Positions 27,175-37,172 of a DNA stretch of 64,000 nucleotides are shown here, in pieces. Location: NCBI GenBank assembly GCA_905206345.1, contig CAJLGW010000002.1, positions 1 to 64,000 on the forward strand. The letters are read 5' to 3'. Each line of letters starts with the position of its first letter. Position 1 is the stretch's first letter. A program made the position numbers and the translations under genes. The stretch is from an uncultured Sutterella sp. GTDB taxonomy: Bacteria > Pseudomonadota > Gammaproteobacteria > Burkholderiales > Burkholderiaceae_F. The notes under the pieces were generated by a model. The model did not search any database. It worked only from the letters and a program-made list of their open reading frames with translations, and was not told the origin of the DNA.

Positions 27175-29183
27175 TAGTAGGCCTCGTGGGGGTTATCCAA
27201 GAAAGAATAAACGCGCGCAAAGTCTTGCGTACGAATCATGGGCGGTAAACTCTTAATGACCATCGAGCCGTAACGCTTTTCAATCAAACGATTGTCACCG
27301 CAAACAATCACCCCGAAGTCATTTTCACTACGAATCAATCGCCCCACCCCTTGGCGAAGCGTTGTGATCATTTCAGGCAATTGATGGCAAACAAAGGGAT
27401 TTTTCTTTTGCTGCTCAAGCCACTCTTTTCGGGCACGCGCCACCGGCGTATCAAACTGCGCAAAAGGCAATTTATCGATGACCACCAACTGCAAAGCGTC
27501 GCCCTTCATATCCACGCCTTCCCAGAAACTCATGGAGCCCACGAGAATACCGTTATCGGCCTCTTTAAAGCGTTGCAGGAGTTCGGTTTTGGGGCTTTCG
27601 CCTTGCACGCAAAGCGTGTAGTTGGCGTGCGCCTTCATGCGCAAACACTCGGCAATGCGATCCATGGAGCGAAAACTCGTGCATAGGAAAAAGGCTCGAC
27701 CGTGCGTCTTTTCAATTAAGGGCCACGTTTCTTCAACAAGCTTTTCTGCAAAATCGTCATCAAAAACACCGGGCAGGCCTTTGGGTAAATAAAGACGACC
27801 TTGGAGCTCATAATTGAAGGGACTTGCCCAAGAATAGGTTTTCGTTTCAGCATCAAGCCCCAATTCGCTCAAGAAATACGAGAAGTTATTTTGATCATTG
27901 TCGTTTTTTGTCGAAATCGTCGCACTCGTAAAGACCCAGGCGCAAGGCTTGGTGCTTCGGGCTTTTCTGAAACTTTCGGCAAGGGTTAACGGCGTATTGG
28001 CAAAAATAACGTTTTGCTCGGTATAACGTAACCACAACACCGATGGGGTACCATTGACCGTTTTGACAACTTCGGGCGATTGGAAAATCTTTTGCCAATT
28101 CTCAAGTCGCATTAAAAGTTCTGCGGCTTGCGCACCCACCAAATCCAATTCTTCATTGTGACCTGCGAGATCGGCGAAATATTTGTTAATCTGACCAAAA
28201 ACAGAGAGCAATTCATCCAAAGGCTCTTTAATTTCTTGGGCAAAATTTTCAATCGCCGCAATTTCCACTTCTTCATCGGGTTCAAGATGAAGGTTAAAAC
28301 TAAAGGCTTCGTGGAAATTTAAGATGGCCTTTTTCAGTATTGTAAATTCATCATCCCAGCGAAGAGCGGAAGCCGCGTAGGCTTTTGCCACACGACGCGC
28401 ATCTTCAGAAAAGTCGCTTAATTCTCGAAGCGAGAACATATCGGAAAAATAATCAATTCCGATATCGGCTAACTTGTGCGCTTCGTCCAAAATGATCAAA
28501 TCGGCTGCCGGCAACAGTTCGCCCATGCTGTCGTCTTTAAGACTCAAGTCCGCTAAAAACAGATGGTGATTAACAACAACGACGTCGCTTTCTAAGGCCT
28601 TGCGACGCGCTTGTGTCAAGAAGCACTCTTCGTAGTGAGGGCATTTATTGCTAAGACAATTTTCACGCGTACTCGTCACCAAGGGCCACAGGGGATCACC
28701 TTCAGAGATCCCGTGAACTTCATTGATATCACCCGTTGTAGAAAATTTGGCGTGCTGACGAATTTTGTCGAGTTTGGGACCACTTGTGCGTTCGGGCAAA
28801 AGTCCGGATTGAATCAAGCGCTCAAGGCGAAACTTGCAGATGTAGTTAGCGCGACCCTTTAAGACCGTGACCGTCACATAACGGCCCAACGCCTCTTGGA
28901 TCAAATTGACGTCTTTACTAAAGAGCTGATCTTGAAGGGTTTTACTGGCGGTAGAAACAATCGTTTTTGAACCGGAAAGAATGGCAGGAATCAAATAGGC
29001 AAAGGTTTTCCCCGTGCCCGTCCCCGCTTCAACCACAGCAGTTTCGCGGTTTTCAATCGCTTCACCCACAGCTTGGGCAAATTCCACCTGACTCTCACGA
29101 CGCTTAAAGCCCTCGATGTGTTTACACAGAGGGCCGTCATCGGCAAAGGTTTTGTCGATTGAGAGTTGGAATTCTTGGTTCAT
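27174..29183 (-). CDS. DinG/YoaA-family ATP-dependent DNA helicase
   Basis: A 669-residue XPD-type superfamily 2 helicase. Walker A is VVEAGTGTGKTFAYLIPAIL, Walker B is LIILDEAHKLADIG, and Cys residues (ICKFRLERL, CLSNKCPHYEECFL) are placed to hold the iron-sulfur cluster. VVVNHHLFLADL and the C-terminal GVGRLIRSENDFGVIV motif VI are also typical. No exonuclease domain is attached, so it is of the YoaA/short-DinG kind. Likely role: unwinding R-loops or damaged forks. The SNF2 gene begins in its stop codon (TAATG). Confidence 0.88.
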   Translation of the reverse strand: MNQEFQLSIDKTFADDGPLCKHIEGFKRRESQVEFAQAVGEAIENRETAVVEAGTGTGKTFAYLIPAILSGSKTIVSTASKTLQDQLFSKDVNLIQEALGRYVTVTVLKGRANYICKFRLERLIQSGLLPERTSGPKLDKIRQHAKFSTTGDINEVHGISEGDPLWPLVTSTRENCLSNKCPHYEECFLTQARRKALESDVVVVNHHLFLADLSLKDDSMGELLPAADLIILDEAHKLADIGIDYFSDMFSLRELSDFSEDARRVAKAYAASALRWDDEFTILKKAILNFHEAFSFNLHLEPDEEVEIAAIENFAQEIKEPLDELLSVFGQINKYFADLAGHNEELDLVGAQAAELLMRLENWQKIFQSPEVVKTVNGTPSVLWLRYTEQNVIFANTPLTLAESFRKARSTKPCAWVFTSATISTKNDNDQNNFSYFLSELGLDAETKTYSWASPFNYELQGRLYLPKGLPGVFDDDFAEKLVEETWPLIEKTHGRAFFLCTSFRSMDRIAECLRMKAHANYTLCVQGESPKTELLQRFKEADNGILVGSMSFWEGVDMKGDALQLVVIDKLPFAQFDTPVARARKEWLEQQKKNPFVCHQLPEMITTLRQGVGRLIRSENDFGVIVCGDNRLIEKRYGSMVIKSLPPMIRTQDFARVYSFLDNPHEAY

Positions 29184-29196
29184 AGCTCGCTAGCAA

Positions 29197-29889
29197 TTAA
29201 AAGAACTTACTGGCTTTGTTGTTTTCAGCTTGACGGCGTTGAGCCTCTTCGCGCTCTTGGCGTTCTTTTTCGTAGCTGACTTGACGAGCCGCACGATCGG
29301 CCTTACGCTTTTCAGCCTCTTGCATCATCTTGGCCTTGCGAGCTTCGTTTTCGGCAAGCTTCGCGTCATAGGCTTCAACGTTAGCTTGTTCTTGAAGCTT
29401 GCGCTCGGTTTGAGCCTTCAATTTTTGATTGCTCTTTTCGACCTTATCAGAAATGTCGCCGCGCTTTTGCGGCATCAAATCACGGGTAACAGCGCCCTTT
29501 TTTCGACGCTCTTCGGTCGTAAAGATACGAATTTGGTGATCGGCCGAGCGGATTAACTGATTGGCAAGACGCTCGCGTTCACGCAAAACCTTTTCAGCCT
29601 TACCCATGCATTGATTGACAAGAATCTTCTCATTGCAAAGCGCCGTTTGGTGCAAACGAATCTTGGCACAGCGTTGCAACTCTTCCTCGCCGACGCGCTT
29701 CGCACTGATGGCTTCGGCCTTCGTCTTAAAACGCGGATCGGAATAGCGAGGCACCAAGGGGCTGGGTGCCACTTCACCCGCTTTCCAACCCAAAGACTCG
29801 GGCGTGGGGCCAGAAGGCGCAATCAAGGGCCCTGCCATCACGGAACCGACCAAAGACAAACAAACGAAAGAGGCAATAAGAGACTTCAT
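29197..29889 (-). CDS. Exported coiled-coil protein of unknown function
   Basis: A 230-residue protein with a signal peptide (MKSLIASFVCLSLVGSVMA). After a Pro-rich linker come three cysteines in CAKIRLHQTALCNEKILVNQC (21 residues, quoted by position ~73-93 as C-x11-type spacing), which could form disulfides in the periplasm. The C-terminal ~110 residues are rich in Lys, Glu, Arg and Gln with heptad spacing (KMMQEAEKRKADRAARQVSY), predicting a long coiled coil. I do not recognise the family. It lies 13 bp upstream of the helicase operon in the same direction and may be co-transcribed with it. Confidence 0.7.
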   Translation of the reverse strand: MKSLIASFVCLSLVGSVMAGPLIAPSGPTPESLGWKAGEVAPSPLVPRYSDPRFKTKAEAISAKRVGEEELQRCAKIRLHQTALCNEKILVNQCMGKAEKVLRERERLANQLIRSADHQIRIFTTEERRKKGAVTRDLMPQKRGDISDKVEKSNQKLKAQTERKLQEQANVEAYDAKLAENEARKAKMMQEAEKRKADRAARQVSYEKERQEREEAQRRQAENNKASKFF

Positions 29890-30099
29890 TTCAATGGGGA
29901 TTAATTTAGCAATATAACGGATAAATTTTAATGGACTTCAGATAAAAAGTCTTTGGAAACCGTAACGATTCTTTAGGATTTCCCAATGTCCTGCGAAAGG
30001 CTGTTTCTAGCCGACACGTTACCTTGTCGATATCCTCTCAGAAATGACCGCCAATTCTTCCTAACTCATTGAGAGAGAATTATAACCACAGAAACACGC

Positions 30100-30132
30100 A
30101 GGCCCCGATAGTCGGGACTACCGAGGCCTTTT
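30100..30132 (+). terminator. Strong 14-bp hairpin with T tail on the plus strand
   Basis: AGGCCCCGATAGTC (30100-30113) pairs fully with 30116-30129, allowing two wobble pairs, and TTTT follows. No plus-strand gene precedes it within 200 bp, so it may end a small RNA or be the 3' structure of the micropeptide transcript read from the other strand. Confidence 0.55.
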
Positions 30133-30142
30133 ACTTACGCGC

Positions 30143-30241
30143 CTAGCAAATCAATAACAAAATCAATCCGATAAGCAACTTTATCGCCCATCGTTTAACT
30201 CGTTTTGATATACTAGCGGAAGAGATTGATTGTCGCTTCAT
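30143..30241 (-). CDS. Candidate 32-residue membrane micropeptide
   Basis: A short reading frame encodes MKRQSISSASISKRVKRW followed by a hydrophobic end (AIKLLIGLILLLIC). A well-spaced ribosome site (AAAGGAAG, about 8 nt before the ATG) supports translation. The peptide is basic at the start and has one possible membrane helix, as in type I toxins or small regulatory membrane proteins; no family is recognised. A hairpin precedes its ribosome site (30260-30284) and another follows its stop (30100-30129). The upstream in-frame codons to 30334 are not protein-like. Inference only. Confidence 0.4.
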   Translation of the reverse strand: MKRQSISSASISKRVKRWAIKLLIGLILLLIC

Positions 30242-30259
30242 TATCAATCTTCCTTTAAG

Positions 30260-30299
30260 TGGCTCGGACTGCAATTCCGGGCCATTTTGCTTTGATTTT
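30260..30299 (+). terminator. Hairpin with T-rich tail overlapping the micropeptide leader
   Basis: TGGCTCGGA (30260-30268) pairs with TCCGGGCCA (30276-30284), one wobble, loop of seven, then TTTTGCTTTGATTTT. On the plus strand it is terminator-like. On the minus strand it sits just before the micropeptide's ribosome site, where it could affect translation. No plus-strand gene is visible upstream. Confidence 0.5.
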
Positions 30300-30340
30300 G
30301 TCCCCCGAAAGATTGAGTGGTAACCAAAGCACAACCACCC

Positions 30341-30372
30341 AATAAAAAACGAGGAATGAAGCTAACCTCGTT
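30341..30372 (-). terminator. Minus-strand terminator upstream of the micropeptide
   Basis: On the minus strand AACGAGG pairs with CCTCGTT (30366-30372 with 30348-30354) and a run of six T follows. It would end a transcript starting between here and mdh (30373-30636), where no convincing reading frame is seen; a small RNA is possible. The whole non-coding stretch 29890-30636 otherwise shows only AT-rich sequence and the -10-like TATAAT (30595-30600) in front of mdh. Confidence 0.5.
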
Positions 30373-30636
30373 GGACGGTTATTTCAATTTTACAAACTCA
30401 ATAAATAAACTGCAAATAAAAGATTGGATAAATTCAAATATTGATCCTGAAGCTAATTAACAACTCTTTGTTTTGCTTAATAAACTCTTAAATACTATTT
30501 TTAAATAGCAGAAGCTCAAATCATAGTGTCTACCCTATAAAAGATATTCTCTGAATTACTTCGATCTCTGTACGAAAAACATTTTCAATAATTCTATAAT
30601 TTCAAAATCGATTTCCTCTTCATTGGACAAAACATC

Positions 30637-31620
30637 ATGGCTAATCCGATTCGTATTGCTATCACCGGACCTTGCGGCAATATTGGTTACTCTTTACTTT
30701 TCCGCATTGCTTCGGGTCAGCTCTTTGGTAATGATCAACCGGTTGAGTTGCGATTACTTGCTCGCAACACCCCTGAAAGTCAACAACGCCTCAAGGGCAC
30801 GATGATGGAATTGGCTGACTGCGCCTTCCCGACGCTGGCTGAAATGTCTGCTCACACCGATGAAAAAGAATTGTTTGACGGCGCTCATTGCGTCTTTATG
30901 GTCGGTGCCGCTCCTCGTAAAGAAGGCATGGATCGTGCAGACCTTTTGCGCGCCAATGGTGAAATTTTCCGTCGCCAAGGTCGAGCATTGGACGAACGTG
31001 CTGATCGCAATGTGCGTGTTTTGGTTGTTGGCAACCCCTGCAATACGAACACCTTGATTGCTCAACGCAATGCCCCGTCGCTTAAGCCCGAATGCTTCTC
31101 TGCTTTGATGCGTTTGGACCAAAACCGTGCCATGGCTCGTGTTGCAGAAAAGCTTGAAGTGCCCGTCTCTTCCATCGGCCAAGTCTTTGTCTGGGGCAAC
31201 CACAGCAACACCATGTATCCTGATCTCCGCTTCTTGCGTGTCAACAATAAGCGCATTGAAAACGGCTGGGACGCTGCTTGGGAAGAAGAATTTGTAAAGA
31301 ACGTCGCTACGCGCGGCTCTCAAATCATTAAGGCTCGTGGTGCCTCTTCTGCCGCTTCGGCAGCTTCAGCCGCCATCGATCACATGCGCGATTGGATCAT
31401 GGGCAGCAACGGCCGTATGGTCACGATGGCAGTGCCCTCTGACGGCAGCTACGGCATTCCGCGTGGCTTGATCTGCGGCTTCCCCTGCTTCTGTCCGGGC
31501 AATGCTGACTACAAGATCATCGGTGACTTGCCGCTCACGCCTGAAGTACGTCGTCGCATTTCGATCACACAAAACGAATTGATCGACGAAGCTCGTGCCG
31601 TGGGCGACCTTTTGCGATGA
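30637..31620 (+). CDS. mdh: Malate dehydrogenase
   Basis: A 327-residue NAD-dependent malate dehydrogenase of the kind found in Burkholderiales, interconverting malate and oxaloacetate. The NAD-binding N-terminus is [23 protein letters not shown] (positions 8-30); [13 protein letters not shown], the substrate-binding [17 protein letters not shown] and the catalytic His in [12 protein letters not shown] are present. A TATAAT box lies 36 bp before the ATG. The PIN-domain gene starts within its stop codon. Its codon use looks biased to favoured codons, as expected of a well-expressed gene. Confidence 0.95.
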   Translation: MANPIRIAITGPCGNIGYSLLFRIASGQLFGNDQPVELRLLARNTPESQQRLKGTMMELADCAFPTLAEMSAHTDEKELFDGAHCVFMVGAAPRKEGMDRADLLRANGEIFRRQGRALDERADRNVRVLVVGNPCNTNTLIAQRNAPSLKPECFSALMRLDQNRAMARVAEKLEVPVSSIGQVFVWGNHSNTMYPDLRFLRVNNKRIENGWDAAWEEEFVKNVATRGSQIIKARGASSAASAASAAIDHMRDWIMGSNGRMVTMAVPSDGSYGIPRGLICGFPCFCPGNADYKIIGDLPLTPEVRRRISITQNELIDEARAVGDLLR

Positions 31621-32129
31621 GTCCTGAGCAAAAATCGCTCTACATTGATCAATTAAACCGGACGCCTCATCAACTTTTTGAGGCGTCTTTGGTTGATGCC
31701 CGCCCCATTTGCATTCTCGATACCAACATTCTTTTAGACTTGTGGGTCTTTCACGACCCGCACGTTGAAGCCATTCTAAATTCACTTGAAAGTCACCAAA
31801 TTCGTTTGATCGGTCACGTTGAAACTTTCTGTGAGTTCGCCGATGTCATTTCACGTACCATGTTTAAACTCACACCCGATGGACAAAACGTACTCTTAAT
31901 GCGTTGGTTAAAGACGGTGGAGGTGGTGACAGAACCTCTAACCAATACTCGCTTTTGCAAAGACACCGATGACGATAAATTCTTCGAATTAGCCGTCATG
32001 TCCGGTGCCAGATTCTTGGTAAGTAAAGATAAAAAAGTGCTTAAGGCTCGAGGCAAAGCGAAAAAATTCGGTATTGAAGTCATGCGGCGAGATGACTTCT
32101 CTCAATGGCTAGCAAACGCCCAAAATTAA
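31617..32129 (+). CDS. PIN-domain putative ribonuclease
   Basis: A 170-residue PIN-domain protein. The N-terminal acidic motif ICILDTNILLDLW, the middle Glu in VETFCEFADVIS and the C-terminal DTDDDKFFELAVMSGARFLVSKDKKVL supply the expected metal-binding acids. Such proteins are often VapC-like toxins, and this subgroup is annotated as a toxin component, but no antitoxin gene is adjacent. It starts in an ATGA overlap with mdh, so its expression is tied to a housekeeping enzyme, which argues for an RNA-processing role over an addiction role. Confidence 0.78.
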   Translation: MSPEQKSLYIDQLNRTPHQLFEASLVDARPICILDTNILLDLWVFHDPHVEAILNSLESHQIRLIGHVETFCEFADVISRTMFKLTPDGQNVLLMRWLKTVEVVTEPLTNTRFCKDTDDDKFFELAVMSGARFLVSKDKKVLKARGKAKKFGIEVMRRDDFSQWLANAQN

Positions 32130-32199
32130 GCATTTTTCCCCTCTTGTTATTGCAGTTAATTCATGTCAGACTAGACAGATAGACAGAAGGAACTGCACC

Positions 32200-34577
<2,378 letters not shown>

Positions 34578-34594
34578 ATCCTAGACAAATTTAA

Positions 34595-34637
34595 AGGTCA
34601 GAAAGAATTATCCACTTTCTGACCTTCATTTTTTCTG
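34595..34637 (+). terminator. Terminator of amidase-leuB
   Basis: A perfect 12-bp stem AAGGTCAGAAAG/CTTTCTGACCTT (34595-34606 with 34616-34627) is followed by a T run. Its symmetry could also let it end the converging minus-strand gene. Confidence 0.92.
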
Positions 34638-34638
34638 A

Positions 34639-35298
34639 CTATTCGTCAGTGTCAGGCTCCATTTCTCGTCTCAAATCCGAAAGTCTCCGACCTTTGTATG
34701 AGAAATATTTAGGCCCTTGATAAGCGCCTGATTCATTTTGTTGATCTTCTGGTAAAAAGGTTCCAACAAAAGGAGATAACTTATAAATACGCCCTTCGAA
34801 CTCAATTGAGTCATCACTAGAAACTCGAACAACTTGACCCGTCGGCACGAAAGTTACTTCTTCACCGATTTCAACACCAATCATGCTGAATTTAAAACGC
34901 TTTCTCGGATGTTTTCTTTGAGTCAAAGTCGTAGCTTGAATCAGTTCAGAATTTTTAATCGGCTGATTATTACGGTACGTCGTAATTACTGCATCATCAA
35001 TTGTTAGAGCGATATCTCGGAAAATGTCCAAAGCTACCGATGGTGCTACATTAAAGAACTCTCGATTTTGTCGTATTCTCAAATCCGTTAATCGATCAAT
35101 CGTCTTATGAACTAATTTTTCAACCTCGTTGTACTTTGCCGTTTTCATCGTTGCATAGATAGAAAAAGGCAAAGGAACAGCCGTGTTATCAAGTTCCTTT
35201 GATCGGATATCAACAGGACGAGCACTCTTACCAATTTTTACCCAATCCTCTCTAAAACTATCGTTAATGAGGATATAAACAAAACCTTCTTCTGACAT
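34639..35298 (-). CDS. T5orf172/GIY-YIG-like domain protein
   Basis: A 219-residue protein. The N-terminal ~105 residues match the T5orf172 (MUG113) form of the GIY-YIG nuclease fold: GFVYILIND, then DWVKIGKSARPVDIRSKEL, and the later NREFFNVAP. The C-terminal part (residues ~140-210) resembles RAMA-like domains found with restriction and methylation proteins (a hydrophobic strand, EGRIYKLSPF, then KYFSYKGRRLSDLRRE); this second match is by pattern only. It may be a nuclease or DNA-binding protein of phage or restriction descent. Single gene; AT-richer codons than its neighbours hint at transfer. Confidence 0.65.
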   Translation of the reverse strand: MSEEGFVYILINDSFREDWVKIGKSARPVDIRSKELDNTAVPLPFSIYATMKTAKYNEVEKLVHKTIDRLTDLRIRQNREFFNVAPSVALDIFRDIALTIDDAVITTYRNNQPIKNSELIQATTLTQRKHPRKRFKFSMIGVEIGEEVTFVPTGQVVRVSSDDSIEFEGRIYKLSPFVGTFLPEDQQNESGAYQGPKYFSYKGRRLSDLRREMEPDTDE

Positions 35299-35325
35299 AC
35301 CGATAACCTTGGTTAGTTGATTTAT

Positions 35326-35421
35326 CTATACTTTAGCAACCGCAACAATCAATTGCACAGCCACACAGATAACCATTACGCCTAAGGCAAACATGATTGC
35401 CCATTGCATGAGTTTTTTCAC
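35326..35421 (-). CDS. 31-residue membrane peptide behind rmuC
   Basis: A GTG-started frame encodes KKLMQWAIMFALGVMVICV followed by AVQLIVAVAKV: one continuous membrane helix with a basic start. A near-perfect ribosome site (AAGGAG, 6 nt before the GTG) lies within the last codons of rmuC, and the GTG is one base after the rmuC stop, a clear sign of coupled translation. Function unknown; it might anchor or regulate the membrane-bound RmuC. Confidence 0.6.
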   Translation of the reverse strand: MKKLMQWAIMFALGVMVICVAVQLIVAVAKV

Positions 35422-35422
35422 A

Positions 35423-36778
35423 CTACACTCCTTCGTTAGGGCTCTCTAGGGTATCGGATTTTTTCTCGCCTGACAACTCCTCCACCCCCTTTAATTGACG
35501 TTCCATTACATTTGTACGAGTTCGAACCTTTGCAAGTGTGTTTTTCATCGTATCAACGTTGTTATCCATTCTGTCAATCACTTCGACGAACTTATTAAAT
35601 TCGGTTTTAACGTTCCCGAGGATCTTCCAAACTTCAGCGCTTCGCTCTTGAATTGCCAACGTCTTAAAGCCCATTTGTAAGCTATTGAGCAGGGCACTTA
35701 AAACCGTTGGGCCCGCAACCGTGATGCGGTAGCGTTGTTGGATTTCTTCAATTGTGCCAACGCGTCTCAAACATTCAGCGTAAAGCGATTCACTCGGCAA
35801 AAACAATATGGCAAATTCCGTCGTATAGGGAACTCTCACATATTTTTCGTGAATCTTCTTGGCTTCGTTCTTCAAACGCGTATCCAACGCCTTGGAATAC
35901 TTTTCGATGTCTTCGGCAACGCCTTCTTCACGCGCTTGTTCAATTCGCAAATAGTCTTCTACCGGAAACTTAGAGTCAATCGGTAACAAAACGGGGGCTT
36001 CGCTACTTTGCCCCGGCAAACGAATCGCAAACTCAACGCGCTCCGGACTGCCTGGAATCGTCGCCACGTTTTCTTCGTAGCGATTCGGAATGATCTCATC
36101 CAAAATGGCTTTCAGTTGCACTTCACCAAACGTACCGCGAGTTTTCACGTTCATGAGCACGCGTTTAAGTTCCCCGACTTGACTGGCCAGCGCACGCATT
36201 TCGCCTAAGCCACTTTCAACTTGCTTTAACTGGTTACTCACCTGCATAAAGCTTTCCGATAAGCGCATTTCCAATGTCGATTGAAGCTTTTCTTCAACGG
36301 TTGTACGCATTTGCTCAAGCTTTTTATCATTATTGGCTTGAAGCGATTGCAACTGGTTATTCAACGTCGAACGGATATCAGAGAGTTCTTTGGCAATGTT
36401 TTGCGTCATTAAACTCAACTGTTGATTGGCCTCTTGGCGGTTTTGCGTTTGAAGCGTTGTGCTTTGTTGACTCATGTTTTGAATAAGTTTGGCAAAGCCC
36501 AAAAACTGCTGTTGTTGATCTTGACTCAAATGGCTGAGCTTGGCATCCAACTCCATTCGAAGTTGAGAGCCTTGATTGCCAAGCGCATTTTGAATCTTTA
36601 ATTGATTGTCATTGGATAAATCCAATAGCACACGGTTTAAATCTTCGACAGAAGCGTCCTTTTTCGACTTCGTCAGCAAAAGCAGAACACAAATCAAAAG
36701 CGCAAGACTTGTTCCTAAAAAGATTAATCCCCAAGAATCAATCGGAGTCTCTAATAATTTATGAATATAGGCAAGCAT
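35423..36778 (-). CDS. rmuC: DNA recombination protein RmuC
   Basis: A 451-residue RmuC. An N-terminal membrane helix (LIFLGTSLALLICVLLLLT) is followed by a long coiled coil (~residues 40-200, rich in Gln and Leu) and the conserved nuclease-like domain (TRGTFGEVQLKAILDEIIP, LLPIDSKFPVEDYLRIEQA, VPYTTEFAILFLPSESLYAE). In the family it limits inversions and recombination at short repeats. A short membrane peptide gene is coupled behind it. Confidence 0.93.
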   Translation of the reverse strand: MLAYIHKLLETPIDSWGLIFLGTSLALLICVLLLLTKSKKDASVEDLNRVLLDLSNDNQLKIQNALGNQGSQLRMELDAKLSHLSQDQQQQFLGFAKLIQNMSQQSTTLQTQNRQEANQQLSLMTQNIAKELSDIRSTLNNQLQSLQANNDKKLEQMRTTVEEKLQSTLEMRLSESFMQVSNQLKQVESGLGEMRALASQVGELKRVLMNVKTRGTFGEVQLKAILDEIIPNRYEENVATIPGSPERVEFAIRLPGQSSEAPVLLPIDSKFPVEDYLRIEQAREEGVAEDIEKYSKALDTRLKNEAKKIHEKYVRVPYTTEFAILFLPSESLYAECLRRVGTIEEIQQRYRITVAGPTVLSALLNSLQMGFKTLAIQERSAEVWKILGNVKTEFNKFVEVIDRMDNNVDTMKNTLAKVRTRTNVMERQLKGVEELSGEKKSDTLESPNEGV

Positions 36779-36877
36779 AGATACACCTTAACAAAACTGT
36801 GTAAAGTATATCAATATTTGATCTATTGATGAATGCTGTTACACAAAAAATAAATGCAGAAAAATTCAATCTAAAGA

Positions 36878-36905
36878 TTGCAATTTTGTGTGCTTTTCGT
36901 ATAAA
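36878..36905 (+). promoter_or_regulatory. Promoter of tRNA-Ser(UGA)
   Basis: TTGCAA (36878-36883) and TATAAA (36900-36905), 16-bp spacer, end 15 bp before the tRNA. Confidence 0.65.
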
Positions 36906-36920
36906 ATTCAGCCTTCCTAT

Positions 36921-37010
36921 GGAGGAGTGGCAGAGCGGTTGAATGCAGCAGTCTTGAAAACTGTCGAAGCCTTAAAACTTCCGTGAGTTCGAATCTCACC
37001 TCCTCCGCCA
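36921..37010 (+). tRNA. tRNA-Ser(UGA)
   Basis: The 90-nt gene folds as a class II tRNA: acceptor GGAGGAG pairs with CTCCTCC, anticodon loop CTTGAAA with anticodon TGA, a long variable arm, T loop GTTCGAATC and an encoded CCA. It is followed at once by a terminator. Confidence 0.96.
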
Positions 37011-37025
37011 GGGATTCAATAGTAG

Positions 37026-37052
37026 CAGGCCTTTGAGGCCTGTTATTTTTTT
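37026..37052 (+). terminator. Terminator of tRNA-Ser(UGA)
   Basis: CAGGCC/GGCCTG (37026-37031 with 37037-37042), loop of five, followed by TTATTTTTTT. Confidence 0.88.
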
Positions 37053-37172
37053 AGCCCCACAAAAAGCCTCACAGTTTTGACGATGAGCTACAAGCCTATC
37101 GACAAAGAGCTTAGACAACACACAAATGCATCGTCCGATGGAGCTGCCTTTGGTAGCCTCATATCCATCCAC

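Noticed and set aside
30500..30640. A minus-strand frame with Glu/Ile-rich coding potential just before mdh
   Set aside because: No usable start codon or ribosome site near its beginning and the frame is too short to support.
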